Assembly (NCBI GenBank): GCA_007922305.1
Contig: ML677341.1
Location: 67,412,409 to 67,476,408 of the forward strand
Length of the DNA: 64,000 bases
Reading direction: 5' to 3'
DNA from: Dermatemys mawii
Lineage: Eukaryota > Chordata > Testudines > Dermatemydidae
The translations under genes were made by a program, and so were the position numbers. Each line of letters begins with the position of its first letter. The first letter of the stretch is position 1. Under the pieces are notes generated by a model that saw nothing but the letters and a program-made list of their open reading frames with translations, searched no databases and was not told the DNA's origin. Below, in pieces: positions 1 to 12,254 of this stretch.

Positions 1-138
1 AACTAGTAACTTGTACAAGTTGCCTAGAACTTGTAACTTGTAACAAGTACAAGTTACAAGTACAAGTTTCCTAGAACTTGTAACTTGTAAAATAATTGTA
101 AAATTATTTTATTTACCGATACGCCTAGAACTTGTAAC
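1..138. repeat. Short tandem array with hairpin, built on AACTTGTA
   Basis: The 15-mer CCTAGAACTTGTAAC occurs three times, starting at 23, 70 and 124. Between copies lie alternating AACTTGTA and TACAAGTT blocks. Bases 29-41 and 49-61 form a perfect 13-bp inverted repeat with a 7-base loop. The array continues off the left edge. Confidence 0.75.
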
Positions 139-424
139 CCTAATGGGAGTATGGGGTGGAGATGAGGGCCTAGGGTGGATTGCCAGAAGTTTGCATTATG
201 GATGAGGAGGTTGGAAAGCCCAAGTGGACGTGGTCGAGTCTATTTAGGATGGAGGGAAGGAGGAAATGTGAACACCTGAATGGCTTTGGAATAAAAAGTT
301 TCCAGCTCTGCAGTGCTTGTTGTTTCTGTGGCATGTTTTATTTTTGGAATATCAGTGTATGATTTCAAACTGGGGGTTAGGAGAATTCATTTATGGCTGT
401 TTATCTGTATGTTACTGAGATTCT

Positions 425-485
425 AATGTCTTCGGGGCAGGAACAGTCCCTTACTCTGTTTGTACAGGGGCTAGCATAGTGCAGC
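425..485 (+). repeat. Interspersed-repeat tail, copy 1
   Basis: The text GGGGCAGGAACAGTCCC followed by TTGTACAGGGGCTAGCAT resembles a recurrent turtle repeat tail of the type GGGCAGG...GTACAGYGCCTAGCACAATG. A second copy lies at 36147-36204. I do not assign a named family. The rest of 139-554 shows nothing I recognise; it is AMDHD1 intron. Confidence 0.45.
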
Positions 486-554
486 TCCATTCTCTGTTGG
501 CCTATAGGAAACAGTGTAATAAACACGATTAATATTTAATAATAGGGGTATTAC

Positions 555-680
555 ACCGGGCGCAGTGGCACGCACCTGGAATCCCAGCTACTTGGGAAGC
601 TGAGGCTGGCAGATCACGCAGGGTTTCTGGGCTGCAGAGCTCTATGTCAATCAGGCAGCCTGTGCCACTGACAGCCTGGC
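555..680 (+). pseudogene. 7SL (SRP) RNA-like sequence, 5' part only
   Basis: The start CCGGGCGCAGTGGC, then ATCCCAGCTACTTGGGA, GCTGAGGCTGG and TTCTGGGCTG, follow the 5' Alu domain of vertebrate 7SL RNA in order and spacing as I know it. Similarity fades after about 110-130 bases, and the central S domain and 3' end are not recognisable. It is therefore a decayed 7SL pseudogene or a 7SL-derived repeat inside an AMDHD1 intron. I saw no poly(A) tail or target duplication. Confidence 0.65.
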
Positions 681-1079
681 CGGCGTGTAGCTGAGGGTCA
701 GACTAGAACACAAATGAAATGTTGTGATTGATCCATCAGCCCTCACAGAGAGAATGCCCAATGGATCAAGGTGAATAGGGGTGTCACATGATGCTGTTAA
801 AAGAGAGACGAGAGCTGCTATGGAATTGATCCCATGAGAGGGAAAGACATGGAGAAATAATTTAATGATGATACAGCCTAGGGCTGGTAACCTATTCCAG
901 ACTCAAGTGAAGGAAATCTTCAGGAAGATCCCTTTATCAAGTTTCCTCCTCATAGTTCTATCATTGGGATGATTTTTTTTCTGCCCTTCTCCACTGGGGA
1001 TTAGGCCAGGTGCATCTCGCAGAATCACTTGACGAAGATGAATAGAATACTCATGTTTAAACGAGAATTTTGTCTTTAG

Positions 1080-4000
1080 CTGGCAGGTGCTTCCTACATG
1101 GATATTCACCAAGCTGGAGGGGGAATACATTTTACTGTGGAACACACCCAGAAAGCCTCAGAAGAGGAGCTGTTTAATACTTTCAAACACCGACTGCTGC
1201 GTATGCTCAGAGCAGGAACCACTTTGGTCGAATGCAAGAGTGGATATGGTTTAAATCTAGAAACCGAGCTTAAAATGCTCAGGGTGATTGAACAGGCTAG
1301 ACGGTTACTGGATAGCAATATTTCCTCTACATACTGTGGAGCTCATTCTGTGCCTAAGTAATGTGATTTGTTTTTTTGCTTGTTATTTTAAACAATAATA
1401 CTCTATATTATTTCATAAAACATGGAGTGCAGCTCCTGAGTGAATAAACTGCGAATTGGTGGCAGATTATACAGAAATAAATGAGGAGCATCAGCACCAG
1501 ATTGGGGGTGAATCTTCAGTAGAATTTGGCTTCCTCACACTGTTTGGTGGCTTTGAGGGTTTGTTTTTTGTTCTCCTCCAAATGGCAACAAAGTGTGCAA
1601 TATTAAAAATAACAGCATTCAACAAAGTAATGCTTTCCTAAACGGAATGTAGAAGCAAGTGAAGGAGCATCTTGGGGTGGTGGTGGTCAGTTATGAAAAA
1701 AGCCAGACTATTTGGTTTTAAACTGAAATCAGCTGGATTCAGCCAATGGGCATGTAGCCATCCTTTGCAGTTACCAATTCCAAGCTGTATGGAAGTTTTC
1801 AGGAACGCCTTTTCCGAAAGTCTTTCTGCTTGGATTTGCTACTGCCATCAAACCGTAAACTGTCTGTTTTTCATTTTAACTAGCTAAGAGAAAAGTATTA
1901 TAATAATCATCAGAAGTTTTAGTATAACACCACCTTGACGTGCTTCCATTCAACCAGTTAGTCACTGTATCCTATGAGTGAGTGTGAGCCCAGGATTTAG
2001 ATATTACCAGCCAACAGGAAGCACATTCTGGTTATCTAAGTAATTGGATTATTAGCACGCATTCTGGTTGGTCAAACAACCCCTATTTCTCCTTTAGTAG
2101 TGTTTATTTAATTTATTTTTATTTCCAGTGAAAAAGATATCTACTTGGGTTTATGAGACTTCACTATATTTCAGAGTTAACGTCATAAAGAATGACAACA
2201 GATGTCCTGGACAAATGGTCTTGGACAAATAAAAGTAGCACATTTTGACAAACTGAGAAGTGGGCCTGGTGAAAAACAGACATGTAATAGAAGAATGCTC
2301 AACATGTAGAAATCATGTAGAATAGTGCCCTAAAATGATGCACCTCCAAGAGCTCACTGCACAACAGCATCTACCCCTCTCCAATCAAATTCATGTCAGT
2401 TTCTCCTGCTTTAATCAACGACTAACCTATTTCTCCTAGGTCTAGTATGTTCTTAAATTTTTCATAAGAAGTTTTTAAGGGTGGGGGTTTTTTGGTAATT
2501 TTATTTTTTATCAGATTTTTTTTAACAATATTTTTTCAGTTTCTCTTTGGTGGATTTTTTGTTCTTTGTTTTTAAACCCGGAGAATTTTGACCAAAATGG
2601 TCAAAAAGCCATTTTTTGTCAAAAACATTTTTTTAACAAAATCATTTCAAGCAACAATAGAAATTAATCAGTTGGCTTTCCAGATAGCAATAGTTTACCT
2701 CAGAATACACCAGGTGTTAAGTAGATATAAGCTCTCATTGTCAGCATGTGCATAGTTTTAGCCTCAGGGCCTGATTCTGCTCTCTGGTGATGTAAATCAG
2801 GTCTAATTTCAATGAAGTCAATGAAGATACACTGCTGTAAACCAGAAGAGAATCAGTCAAGCCCTGGGTTTCAGAAAATCATCAACTTTTAATTTCGTAA
2901 GCCAGATCAGTACATGGCACAAGTCTATGGTGACCCAGTTTTGGCTTCCTAAGAGTTTCCTCAGTTCTGTTTACAGTGCAGGTACCTGTCTCTAGAAGTT
3001 TCCAGTGCCTGAATTCTGTAGGTCTGAGGTCAAGACCTCAAATGCTTTACACCCTCTGTATGAACATAAAAGGATACTCTGTAAGTGATTTTAATGGTCG
3101 TTAAACTGTTGTCTCAGTTCATGCCGTGTTTCTTATATTCCACACAAAAAAGGTACATTTAAGTTATGTATAAATTGTAGAAACTTTTAAACAGAGATAA
3201 AGAACTAACTTCTAAACCACTGTCTTTATTTAAATCCCTTACACTTTTATACACATCTATTATAAAACAGCACTTATCCTTCACTCTAGGCACTCCTTGA
3301 TCATTCTTAATTATACAAATATAAAACAGACCACTCCTATCACACTCTGTAGGTTAATGTAACCAAATAAAAATCTTATCATAAATCTTATGACCTTAAA
3401 CCATTTCAAAAGCATTTTCCTTAATCCAGAGCAAAACCATGGCATAATGCCACCTCATATCAGTGAGAAATGCTCATTAAAACCTTCTAGAGCTGTCACG
3501 GGAGCTGTTACAATGCAATTGTGTTACATCCTAAGTCATATTCATGCCAGTTTCTACATTTGTGTTAATGTAGTATCACATCACAAATTATGACCACTAA
3601 TGGCAGAAACATCACCAGAAGTTCTTTGTGCCAACAGTGTAGCCAACTGTTGTTATTTTATAGTGAGTCTTGCAATACTTGATATGTTCCAGGTCTCAGA
3701 ATCATGAGAATCTCAGCTTTTTGCTCTTTATAAAGTTTCCAGCCTTCACGGTTACAGAAAAAAGTTGGAAATCGTAAAGACTCAAAACCCAGAAGGCAAA
3801 TAAAAATCCACCATGTTATTTTAATCATGATTTTTAAGTCAATATCATGATTTTGCAGATGCCTGGCTCATGATTTTTGAACACTTAAGGTCAGCAATCT
3901 TTTCACACTCTGCAGATATTCTGAAAGTGAATTCCAGTGCTGTTTATTAGAATGATGGCAGTCTTTCAGTGTATCTGTTTGTGGGCATTATAGCAGGTAG

Positions 4001-7000
4001 AACGAAAAGAGTGGAATCATACTTGTCTTCCCTCCCTTTTCTAAAGGCTCTCGAGTTAATCTTTAATCCACCTTCCTTCACAAACTGCTGAGCCAAAGGA
4101 GGAAGAGAGAGAAGGCTGGACAAGGCAACAGTCAAATCAACCCCAACAACTGTTTCAACAAGTGAACAAAAGAAAGGCAATAGGGTAGATTCTCTTCTGG
4201 TTCACAGCCTTATCTGTAAATGTGAGCAGAATTTGATTCCTTGACATTGCTCCCATTGTAAAACTCTGACAGACAACTCCAAACATCAAACATATATAGC
4301 ATGTGTACAAAGCTAATGCAGTGTTGTTTCTTTCTGTTTGTTTTACAGTAGCTGAATTAAGGGCAGAGGTGTCACTGTAGGTCTTTAGCCTCAGTAGCTA
4401 TCATCATTATTTTTCTCTCTCAAAGGTATAAAGAAATAAAAAGCCCTATATAGCTTTTTTAAAAAGGCCATTACTGACCTCCTATAGGCAATCTTCATGT
4501 ACCAATGGCATTCTAAAGGGGTTGTGACAGTCACAGCAGCATAGTCCCTTGCTGGAAGGCCTCGATAAGACAAAACCAGCTCTCAGTGACTGTGAAGGAC
4601 CTAAAAAAAAGGAGAAAGAAGTAAATTTAAAGGTTTTGGGGTTTTTTTTGTCTGAATGCCTCTGTTAACTTTGATATTTCCGGTGTCTACCACTCAAGTT
4701 AATGATTTTTGTTTAAAGTTTCTGCAAGTCACTTTTAAGGATAAAATGTAAGCAGTTCACAATGTATAAATAGAAAAGTAGAAGAATGTTTTTTTAAGGG
4801 CAAAAAAAAATTGGTTGGCATCTACGGAAATCTGGCTTATAAATAAGAGGATATAGCATAATCCTTTAAAAAGGATATTAGAATTAAGTCATGTTTGTGT
4901 TATATGAATTACAATATTTTTCCCTCTTGCACTGTTGTTTTTAAAAGTTAAATAGAGTAGGCTTAAAAAGAAGGCAGCAATTGAAGTAAAATTCAGTGGT
5001 GTAAAAATGTTTAGAAACATTATCAACAAGGAAAAAATGTATGGTCAACTGTATTTTTGTTATATGCTAAATGTCTGAAGATTTTTTGTATATACACCTT
5101 TTTAAACTAGTATAGTTATTACATACATGAATTTAGAGTACTCCAAGGATCAAAGACTAAATCATTATGTCTCTTTGTAACATTTTCTTTTAATTAGATG
5201 GAAAAATGCTACTGAAGCCACAGATGATATTATCAATAACCATCTCCCTAAATTGAAAGAGCTGAACCTAAATGGTGAAATACATGTTAATAACATAGAT
5301 GTGTTTTGTGAGAAAGGTGTCTTTGATCTGAATTGTACCAGAAGAATTCTTCAGGCTGGAAAAGAGATAGGGTTACAGATTAACTTCCATGGTGATGAAC
5401 TCCATCCAATGAAATCTGCAGAGGTACTTCTTCATTCTGTATGCCTTTAAACCATTTTTGCTTTTGACTTGGAGAACTGATGCTTTGAGAGATTTACAAT
5501 AGTCCAAATCAATATGTTGTTCTAGAAAAGTATGATAAGTAGTTAGTGAAATAAATTGCAAGTACCACCAATGTGCAAAGTTGATGAATTAAAAATATGG
5601 AACCCTTGACCTTTATTGGTAACTTGTCTACTGGCTTTTCAAATATTGACTTAGCTTATCCTCTAGTAATGAGGTCAACAGGATAGATGGGTATCTGTGA
5701 CCATGTTCATTACTGGTACAAAGTATAGGTTTTGATACACTATTTTCAAAAATATTTATTTTTTTCCTCGGTCATGTAGTCCCTATCTTCCGAACAGTAC
5801 AAATATTCCCGCTGGCAGCAGCAAATCACAGCAGTTCTGTAAAAGGGTGTCAGAGTCCATATTTTGTCATCATTTGATCAGTGCCTCCTTTTAATTCTCC
5901 CTCATTAGTCTGCCAAAGTTTATTTTTGTTGTATTTGGAGAGGATCGGTCTTGACCAATGTCGAATTCATTACAGTGGGTGGCTCTAGAATTGCATAAGT
6001 CAGTTTCTTCATTTCCTTAAGAATATCAGTTTCTACCAACTCTCTTCTGCACAAAACCTGTTTATAATTTTATCCTAATTGTACAATTGTTTATATTCAT
6101 TGAGTCAGATAAAAACTCTGTTCAGGGCATCAGTCTGACCAGATTCTTTTGATTACATTTAAAAAAGGGTTAATAGCTTTAACTTAATAACTTTAATAAC
6201 TTCATGAAAGCTTTACTGTAGTAAAATTTGTCTTAAAATTACTTATTCTTTAGAGATCACTCCTTGAATTTTTTTAACAAGTGTTTTGTAAGTAGGCCTT
6301 AGATAGCATCTTAATGAATTGTCTGTCCAAGCAGATCGATAGTAAGAACATAGCTTCAGTGATTCATTGGTATCTGTTAGTAATTTTTCTGTTAAATATT
6401 TCGTGATAATCTACTTAGCTTGGAGCCGAACTAGGAGCCCAGGCTATAAGTCACCTGGAAGAAATTAGCGATGAAGGCATCGCTGCCATGGCAAGTGCAA
6501 AGTGTGCGGCTGTCCTTTTACCAACCACTGCCTACATGCTGAGGTAATGCCATTTTGACAGATTGGAAATGACAGCCAAAACTAACAGCAGGAGGCAGCA
6601 TTCTTTTGGCTTAAGATTCTCATATTTCAGAACAGGGGTGGGCAAACTACGGCCTGCGGGCCAAATCCAGCCTCCCAGGACTTTGGACCGGCCTGCAGAT
6701 TTGCCACCCCAGTGATGCCGTGGACCCCGCTCTGCTCTGGGAAGCAGCTGGCACCATGTCCCTGCAGCCCCGGGGGCGGGTGGGGTGGACAGAGGCTCCG
6801 CGTGCTGCTCTTGCCTGTGGGTGCCTCCCACAAAGCTCCCATTGTCTGGGAACGGGGATCCGAGGCCAATGGGAGCTTCAGGGGAGGTACCCACAGGCGC
6901 ACAGAGCCTTCTGCACCCCCTGTCCCAGGGGCCGGAGGGCCGTGGTGCCGGCCACTTTCTGGAGCAGAGTGGGGCCAGGGAAGGGAGGGAGGGAGCATGC

Positions 7001-9222
7001 CCTGGCCTCGGTGTGTGCCACTGCCAGCCCGGAGCCACTCCAGGTAAGCGGCACTGGGCTGGAGCCTGCACTCCAACTCCCTGCCCTGAGCCCCCGCCAC
7101 ACTCCTCCTGCACCCCACACCCCTCCTACACCCCCAACCTCCTGCCCTGAACCCCCTGCTGCACCCCACACTCCTCTTGCACTCCAACCCTCTGCCCTGA
7201 TCCCCCTCCTGCACTCCACACCCCTGCCTGCACTACTCCTCTGAGCCCCCTCCCACACTGTGTACTCCCTCCTGCACCCCAACCCCCTTCCCTGAGCCCC
7301 CTCATATACCCCACACCCCTCCTGTGTCCCAACCCCCTTTCTGCACACCGCACCCTCTCCCAAGCCCTGTACTCCCTCCTGCACTCCAATTCCTGTCCCA
7401 GCCCTACATTCATGGCCCTGCAAGCAATTTTCCCACCCCATTGTGGTCCTCAGGCCAATAAGTTGGGGAATACCTCATCTTCACCTCCTTTTGACGTCAT
7501 TGGTAGGGTAGCTGGGAGTACTTATCACCTCACAGGATCAGGCCCCCATAGCTTTCACTGACTGCACTGAGAATTGCAGTTGTTCAATACTTCACAGGGT
7601 TTGGTCCAAAGATTCCAAGCTGTGCAGCTAAATTGTAGGACAAGCAGCTCACGGTTTGACCTTTGTTAGCAGCTCTTTACTCCCTCAGATCTGTGCATCC
7701 CGGAAAGGAGAAGGGGAAGTGAAAAATGTGAGCACCAGCACCTAAATGCCAAGTCAGGTCTTTTATATCACTGCACTCATTTGAGAAGGCTGCCACCAAA
7801 ATTACAGCAGCTTCAAAAACACAAGATACCAGATTCCAGCTATAAAATCAATGGGGTAGCAGGTGGGTAGCTGAGAGCAGAATTTGGCCTCTGGTTTCCA
7901 AAGTGATTAGCGAATCTGGTTACACCCTGTATACAAACCCAGTAATATATGGACTTTTTTCCCTGGTGTATTTCAAAGCGTAATAGCGAAATGTACTGTA
8001 CTGACAAATCTATTTTTTTCCTAGGCTGAAGCAACCTCAAGCTAGGAAAATGTTAAAAGAAGGGGTTATAGTTGCTCTTGGCAGTGATTTTAACCCCAAT
8101 GTGTACTGTTATTCAATGGTAAGCCATTCTTGATGTATAGTACTGCACACGAAATGGTTAAGAGTCTTCTACTGTCACAACACATGGGTGGTCCTTGCTC
8201 ACTTAAAGGTAGTCTTCTTAATAACGAGACAGAGGGTAAGATCCTCAGTTTAGATGAATTACACCAGATGAGGTTCTGACTCAGAGTATTTTCTCCCGAA
8301 GCACCTCTAAGGCCAAGAGGCTCACGTTTTTCACAGCTACTTCGGGAGGCTTGGCCAGGTACAGAGAAGGAAGAGGCATCCTGTGTTCCCAGTTCTTGTT
8401 TTGGAACGGACAAGATGCAGGAGACCAGTTACCTGTGTCAGCCTGCCTGGGAGCTTTGGGCCTCCCAGCATTACAGAATAGGCAGATTTACATTACTGGT
8501 AACTCTTGTTTCCCCCTTTATTTTTGTATTAGCCCATGGTAATGCACTTGGCCTGTGTAAACATGAAAATGTCAATGAAAGAGGCTTTAGCAGCTGCCAC
8601 CATTAATGCAGCTTATGCTATTGGAAGATCCCACACGCATGGCTCCATAGAGAATGGTAAACTGGGAGATCTCATTATCATTAATTCATCAAGGTATGTA
8701 CTTAAACTGTTGTTTAAAACCTAATTTAAGATAAGGGGCATGATTCTCCACTGCGTTGCACCTTGTGGAGTCACTTACACCTGTACTTAAGCAGCATTTT
8801 ACACTGACTTTGCACTCATTTTCAGTAGGTATAAATAACTACAGTGGAGAATATGGACCAATATTTTTAAGATTATATACTCAAACCCTAATGCCACAAC
8901 TATTTTGAAAGCAATTAGATGGAAACAGTACAAGGAATTCTATACTCATTTGTGCATCTGTAGCTTACTGTCTTACTGTAATACTGAGACAAAGGATCAA
9001 ACCATAATACTTGCTTCTAATGATTCAGACTGGCCCATTTGTTCTATGTATGCTCTGTCTGTGACCTGCTTTTGTGAAAATATTAATATTACATAAATGT
9101 TTTACTGTCTTTTTAGATGGGAGCACTTGATTTACCAGTTTGGGGGACATCAAGAATTGATTGAGTATGTTATTGTTAAAGGAAAAGTTATCTACAAAAA
9201 TGAAAGAGTTATGGGCTACTAA
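1080..9222 (+). CDS. AMDHD1: Imidazolonepropionase (amidohydrolase domain containing 1), last six coding exons; 5' end off the window
   Basis: This enzyme hydrolyses 4-imidazolone-5-propionate to N-formimino-glutamate, the third step of histidine degradation, in the cytosol. Coding exons are 1080-1357, 5198-5423, 6419-6543, 8025-8118, 8533-8693 and 9117-9222. All are bounded by AG and GT, and the phases join into 329 residues plus TAA. The translation follows vertebrate AMDHD1 as I know it. Visible metal-dependent amidohydrolase motifs are FHGDELHP (exon at 5198), ISHLEE (exon at 6419) and ALGSDFNPN (exon at 8025), which supply metal and substrate ligands in the HutI family. The first metal site (the HTHP region) is encoded upstream, outside the window. 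The C-terminus ends YKNERVMGY, about six residues longer than the human protein I recall. At the 1357/5198 junction a Trp stands where human has Gly. Nothing in the reading frame looks broken. Confidence 0.95.
1358..5197 (+). other. AMDHD1: AMDHD1 intron, mostly unrecognised sequence
   Basis: This 3.8 kb intron runs from GTAATG to TTAATTAG. The part at 2470-2640 is T-rich, with TGACCAAAATGGTCA (a short palindrome), and resembles the AT-rich hAT-type element at 33290. Bases 2758-2860 resemble a recurrent interspersed family (GGGCCTGATTCTGCTCTC). No further gene or RNA is evident. Confidence 0.6.
5424..6418 (+). other. AMDHD1: AMDHD1 intron without recognised features
   Basis: About 1 kb of AT-rich sequence runs between GTACTT and CTACTTAG. 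I recognise no repeat or RNA in it. Confidence 0.55.
6634..7475 (+). mobile_element. GC-rich non-autonomous DNA transposon (hAT-type end) with a C-rich minisatellite core
   Basis: The left end CAGGGGTGGGCAAAC is nearly the same as both ends of the element at 34005-34769. The interior from about 7075 to 7410 is a degenerate array of CTGCCCTGAGCCCCCT / TGCACCCCACAC units. The right end is degraded (AAGTTGGGGAATACCT) and no clear 8-bp target duplication is visible. It sits in an AMDHD1 intron. The long open frames here on both strands are a side effect of the GC-rich repeats. Confidence 0.65.
8694..9116 (+). other. AMDHD1: Last AMDHD1 intron, containing a decayed interspersed repeat
   Basis: Bases 8735-8850 (CATGATTCTCCACTGCGTTG ... 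CAGTGGAGAATATGG) resemble the widespread amniote family also seen near 2760, 21870 and 35380, with short inverted ends. The remainder is unrecognised. Confidence 0.35.
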
Positions 9223-9370
9223 GTACTCACTGAAAGATGGTGATAATTCAGAAGGATATTAACATCAAAACGATCCTGAAGGGTTTCAGTTACCCAAGAG
9301 CAACAGACAACTTGGATTTGTATTTTACTGGTACATTATTTGTATGCTCAGCTTACTTGCTCTATATTGA

Positions 9371-9376
9371 AATAAA
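9371..9376 (+). promoter_or_regulatory. AMDHD1: AMDHD1 polyadenylation signal AATAAA
   Basis: A canonical AATAAA lies 149 bases after the TAA stop at 9220-9222. It is the first such hexamer downstream of the gene on this strand. Cleavage would be expected near 9390-9400, giving a short 3' UTR. This is positional inference without transcript data. Confidence 0.7.
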
Positions 9377-9399
9377 CTTTACTAAACATTTCCACTCAA

Positions 9400-11915
9400 C
9401 CCTTGTTCATAGCAAATGCAAACCTTTTATTTATACCTTTTAACATAAGAATTTTTGAAATAGAGGCATGAAACAAAGAGAACAAAAAACCCTACAAAGG
9501 CAATGAGCTAGTGCTCTGATTCAGGTCATATTTATAGACTAGAGTGGAGGTCAAAGTGTTAATCCAGGATAGGTTTGGAATCAATGCTGCCAAAATCTTG
9601 CAAGCAGTTCCCATAGGCAGTTAGCCCCAAATGCAGGAGCCTTGTGAGATCAGCTGATGTCTGGACATTTGTCACGTTGAAAGTCAGAAAAAGATTTCCA
9701 CAATCTTGGGATAGACTTTTGCAAAACAGCTGTTCTGATGTACTTTAGGCTGGATCTGACCTGAAATACACATTTGTAAATGCCGACCTGAGTTTATAAG
9801 CCTTTTGTGATCGTGGGGTAATCATGAATATGAGATCCTCCAACTCAAGCTAATTTTAAGTGGTTTGAAAGTTTGGGTTTCCTTTGTGAGGGCATCTTTC
9901 CCTTCCTCTTTGTATTTTTCGGGGGCTTGCACGCTCATTTGCAGACATTTATAAAATATTATATCCTATCATACCTCCGCCTGTAACTTCAAGACCTTTG
10001 TGTGGCTTCTCCATATAAAAAAAATACACATATATACGCTCCATTTTCTCCCCTTCACATAGACGACAGTATCTAGCAGAGAGGGCAATACAACCAGTAG
10101 TCTAAGCCATCACTTGCATAGCATGTGGTTTTCTTCCTCCGATACTTGCTATCACTAGGGCTCTGCCGCTAATTTGATGATCAAATATTCAGTATCTGTA
10201 AAGTGACAAGGTCATAACTTTGTTAATAAGATAACATATGAAAATAAGTCAATAAGTCTACTTAGCTGTAATGTTATTTATAAAGGCAATTACAGCTGGG
10301 TCAAGGACAGCCTTTCAGAGACCTAGTCCTTTATCATTAATGAGGCCAATCACATTTTGAGCAGCTGTAAATATTTGAAACCTACCACAAACATGAATAG
10401 TTAAACCTTATTCTGAACCTCTGACCTGTCAGAGCCTTGAGCTTTTCTATTTACTTCAAAAAATACATAAACCTCTAGCGAAGCGTCATATTTCTTTGTC
10501 CTAATTTTATTAAAGCCAGAAAAGCCAATTAAATACATTTGTGTAATAATTTAATGACATGCCTGTCATTAGCCATTCTTTACTGCAAGCTGATGTTATA
10601 CCAGCTGTGGGTGTGGATCTCAGTGTAATCCATGTGCTCTCCCACAGTCAGTTCTTCCTTAAACATCACTCCGACAGCTTTTTAAATAGCATTTATACAG
10701 GCAATTGGTGAATGTCTCAGATACAAATTCAAATATTTTTAAAATGCAGTTCTGCTCTGAACGGTAATGCTACAAAAGTAGCACAGTGCCATTCTGTGCT
10801 TATTGGCTCTGAATGATTTTCAGCTCACTTATGCTCTGTTTATAAATAAAAATCTTTTTCTGGCTACCAGCCCTACAAATCTAATTAGGATCTGAGAGTC
10901 AAGCTGGCCTCTTTCCTTCTCACCTGTCATTACCTCCAATAAAGGTCCTAGAAGGTCCAGTAAAGGTCCTAGAAGCCGAGCTATTCCCTCAGTGACATTT
11001 GTGTAACACAGTTACCTTGACTGGGGCTGCAAAGATGTAACTGATTAGAACTTAGTAAAAAGATTCTTCTGAACATGCACAAGGAAGAACAAAATCCAGA
11101 TGCATCAGCTGTTATGACCACAGAAGAGAAGCCCAGTTTAAAAGAATCCCTACACCTGTAAGCAGGTATTGGTGAATACAAACTGGCAGCAGATCTGGTG
11201 AGCAGAAGAGTGACAATTTTACACAATCCCTTGGCAGAATTAGCATTGTGTTGAAGACAAACACAGTAAGCTTGCCAAATTTATTTGAATCAGGCTCAGG
11301 TACGCTGCGGAGCTGGCTCTCTGTGTGTTAGGAGCAGAGATGAGTGAACAGGGATGTCTGTTCTGCAGAAGCATCAGGCCCTCACTCAGGGTTGGCATAA
11401 AAGGAATATTTCAACATAAGCTAATGCTCACCCTGTCATATTTATGCTGCTTCCCTCACAGGAGGGTTGTCGTGGCCACAGGCAGCAGTGAGAACTCAAT
11501 TGTGTAGCGGCACTGAGGCGTGGGTCAACAAAGGGACTTGGGCGTTGCAAGGCTAAGCATTGCAGTGCCTAGAATACCACAAGACCCCCCACAAAGCTTG
11601 AATTACGCATCTAGGCTCCATATACAATGAATGGGGAGAGACGGGCATCTAAGAATACAGTCCACAAAAGCCAGCAAGCTAGGCAGGGGGACATCTACAT
11701 TAGCCAATGGGGGACACTGACCAGAGGTGGTGTCTTAAGTTCTGCCTCCTCATGGAGTCAGGCTTCCAAGTCCTAGCTGCAGGGAAGCCCCTATCTCTGT
11801 CTAGCAATCCACAAATGTGAATCCACCTCGTAAGTTATTTCTTGCAGGAACGAGTTAAGTGCCTGCCACACAAAACAGCCGGACAAGGAGGAGCCACTGC
11901 TACCCCCACCTTATA
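9400..11915. other. Intergenic region between AMDHD1 and HAL, part 1
   Basis: No coding or RNA gene is seen. A short direct duplication of AAAGGTCCTAGAAG lies at about 10940-10975. The rest is unrecognised AT-rich sequence. Confidence 0.5.
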
Positions 11916-11917
11916 AC

Positions 11918-12220
11918 TTTTAGCTTAGTGGGTGGAACAACTTGCCTGGGATGCGACAGACCCAGGTTCAATTCTGTCCTCTCTGGTTGAGAGGGAGAAG
12001 GGTGACTCTCTGCCCTGTTCAAATCCTCTCTCTCCAGAGAGTTATCTAACAACTGAGCTGTGGGATATTCTGATATGGGGCTAAATATTTAAAGAGTCAT
12101 GGGAGCAGAGGGACTGGACCCTGGATCTCCCACTTCCGAATGGATGCCCTAATCACCAAGCTACAGTCATGCTCATTCTCTCTCTGGTCCAATGACTGAC
12201 TATTTATACAGAGTGGTATA
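11918..12220. repeat. tRNA-derived SINE-like foldback element with several tRNA-like modules
   Basis: A plus-strand module has an A-box-like TAGCTTAGTGGG (from 11922) and a B-box-like GGTTCAATTC (near 11966). A second, degraded module around 12015-12062 ends with AACAACTGAGCT, a reversed A box. A third at about 12110-12175 (TGGACCCTGGATCTCCCAC, then CACCAAGCTACAGTC) reads as a tRNA-like unit on the minus strand. The tail TCCAATGACTGACTATTTAT matches the turtle repeat I associate with such units. It is not a functional tRNA: no clover-leaf closes. Confidence 0.55.
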
Positions 12221-12254
12221 ATCAGACAGTTTAGGACTTATGTGTCTGAGAACC

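Noticed and set aside
1..1079. Missing AMDHD1 first exons (HTHP metal-site region) searched for here
   Set aside because: No plus-strand segment encodes the expected motifs; these exons must be upstream of the window.
6532..7441. Several 100-195 aa open frames on both strands
   Set aside because: They lie in a GC-rich transposon with a C-rich tandem core; frames overlap on both strands, composition is repetitive, and there is no splice or homology support.
11918..11985. Possible functional tRNA gene (A- and B-box-like text)
   Set aside because: No acceptor stem or clover-leaf can be drawn, and the flanking modules and tail identify a SINE-like repeat.
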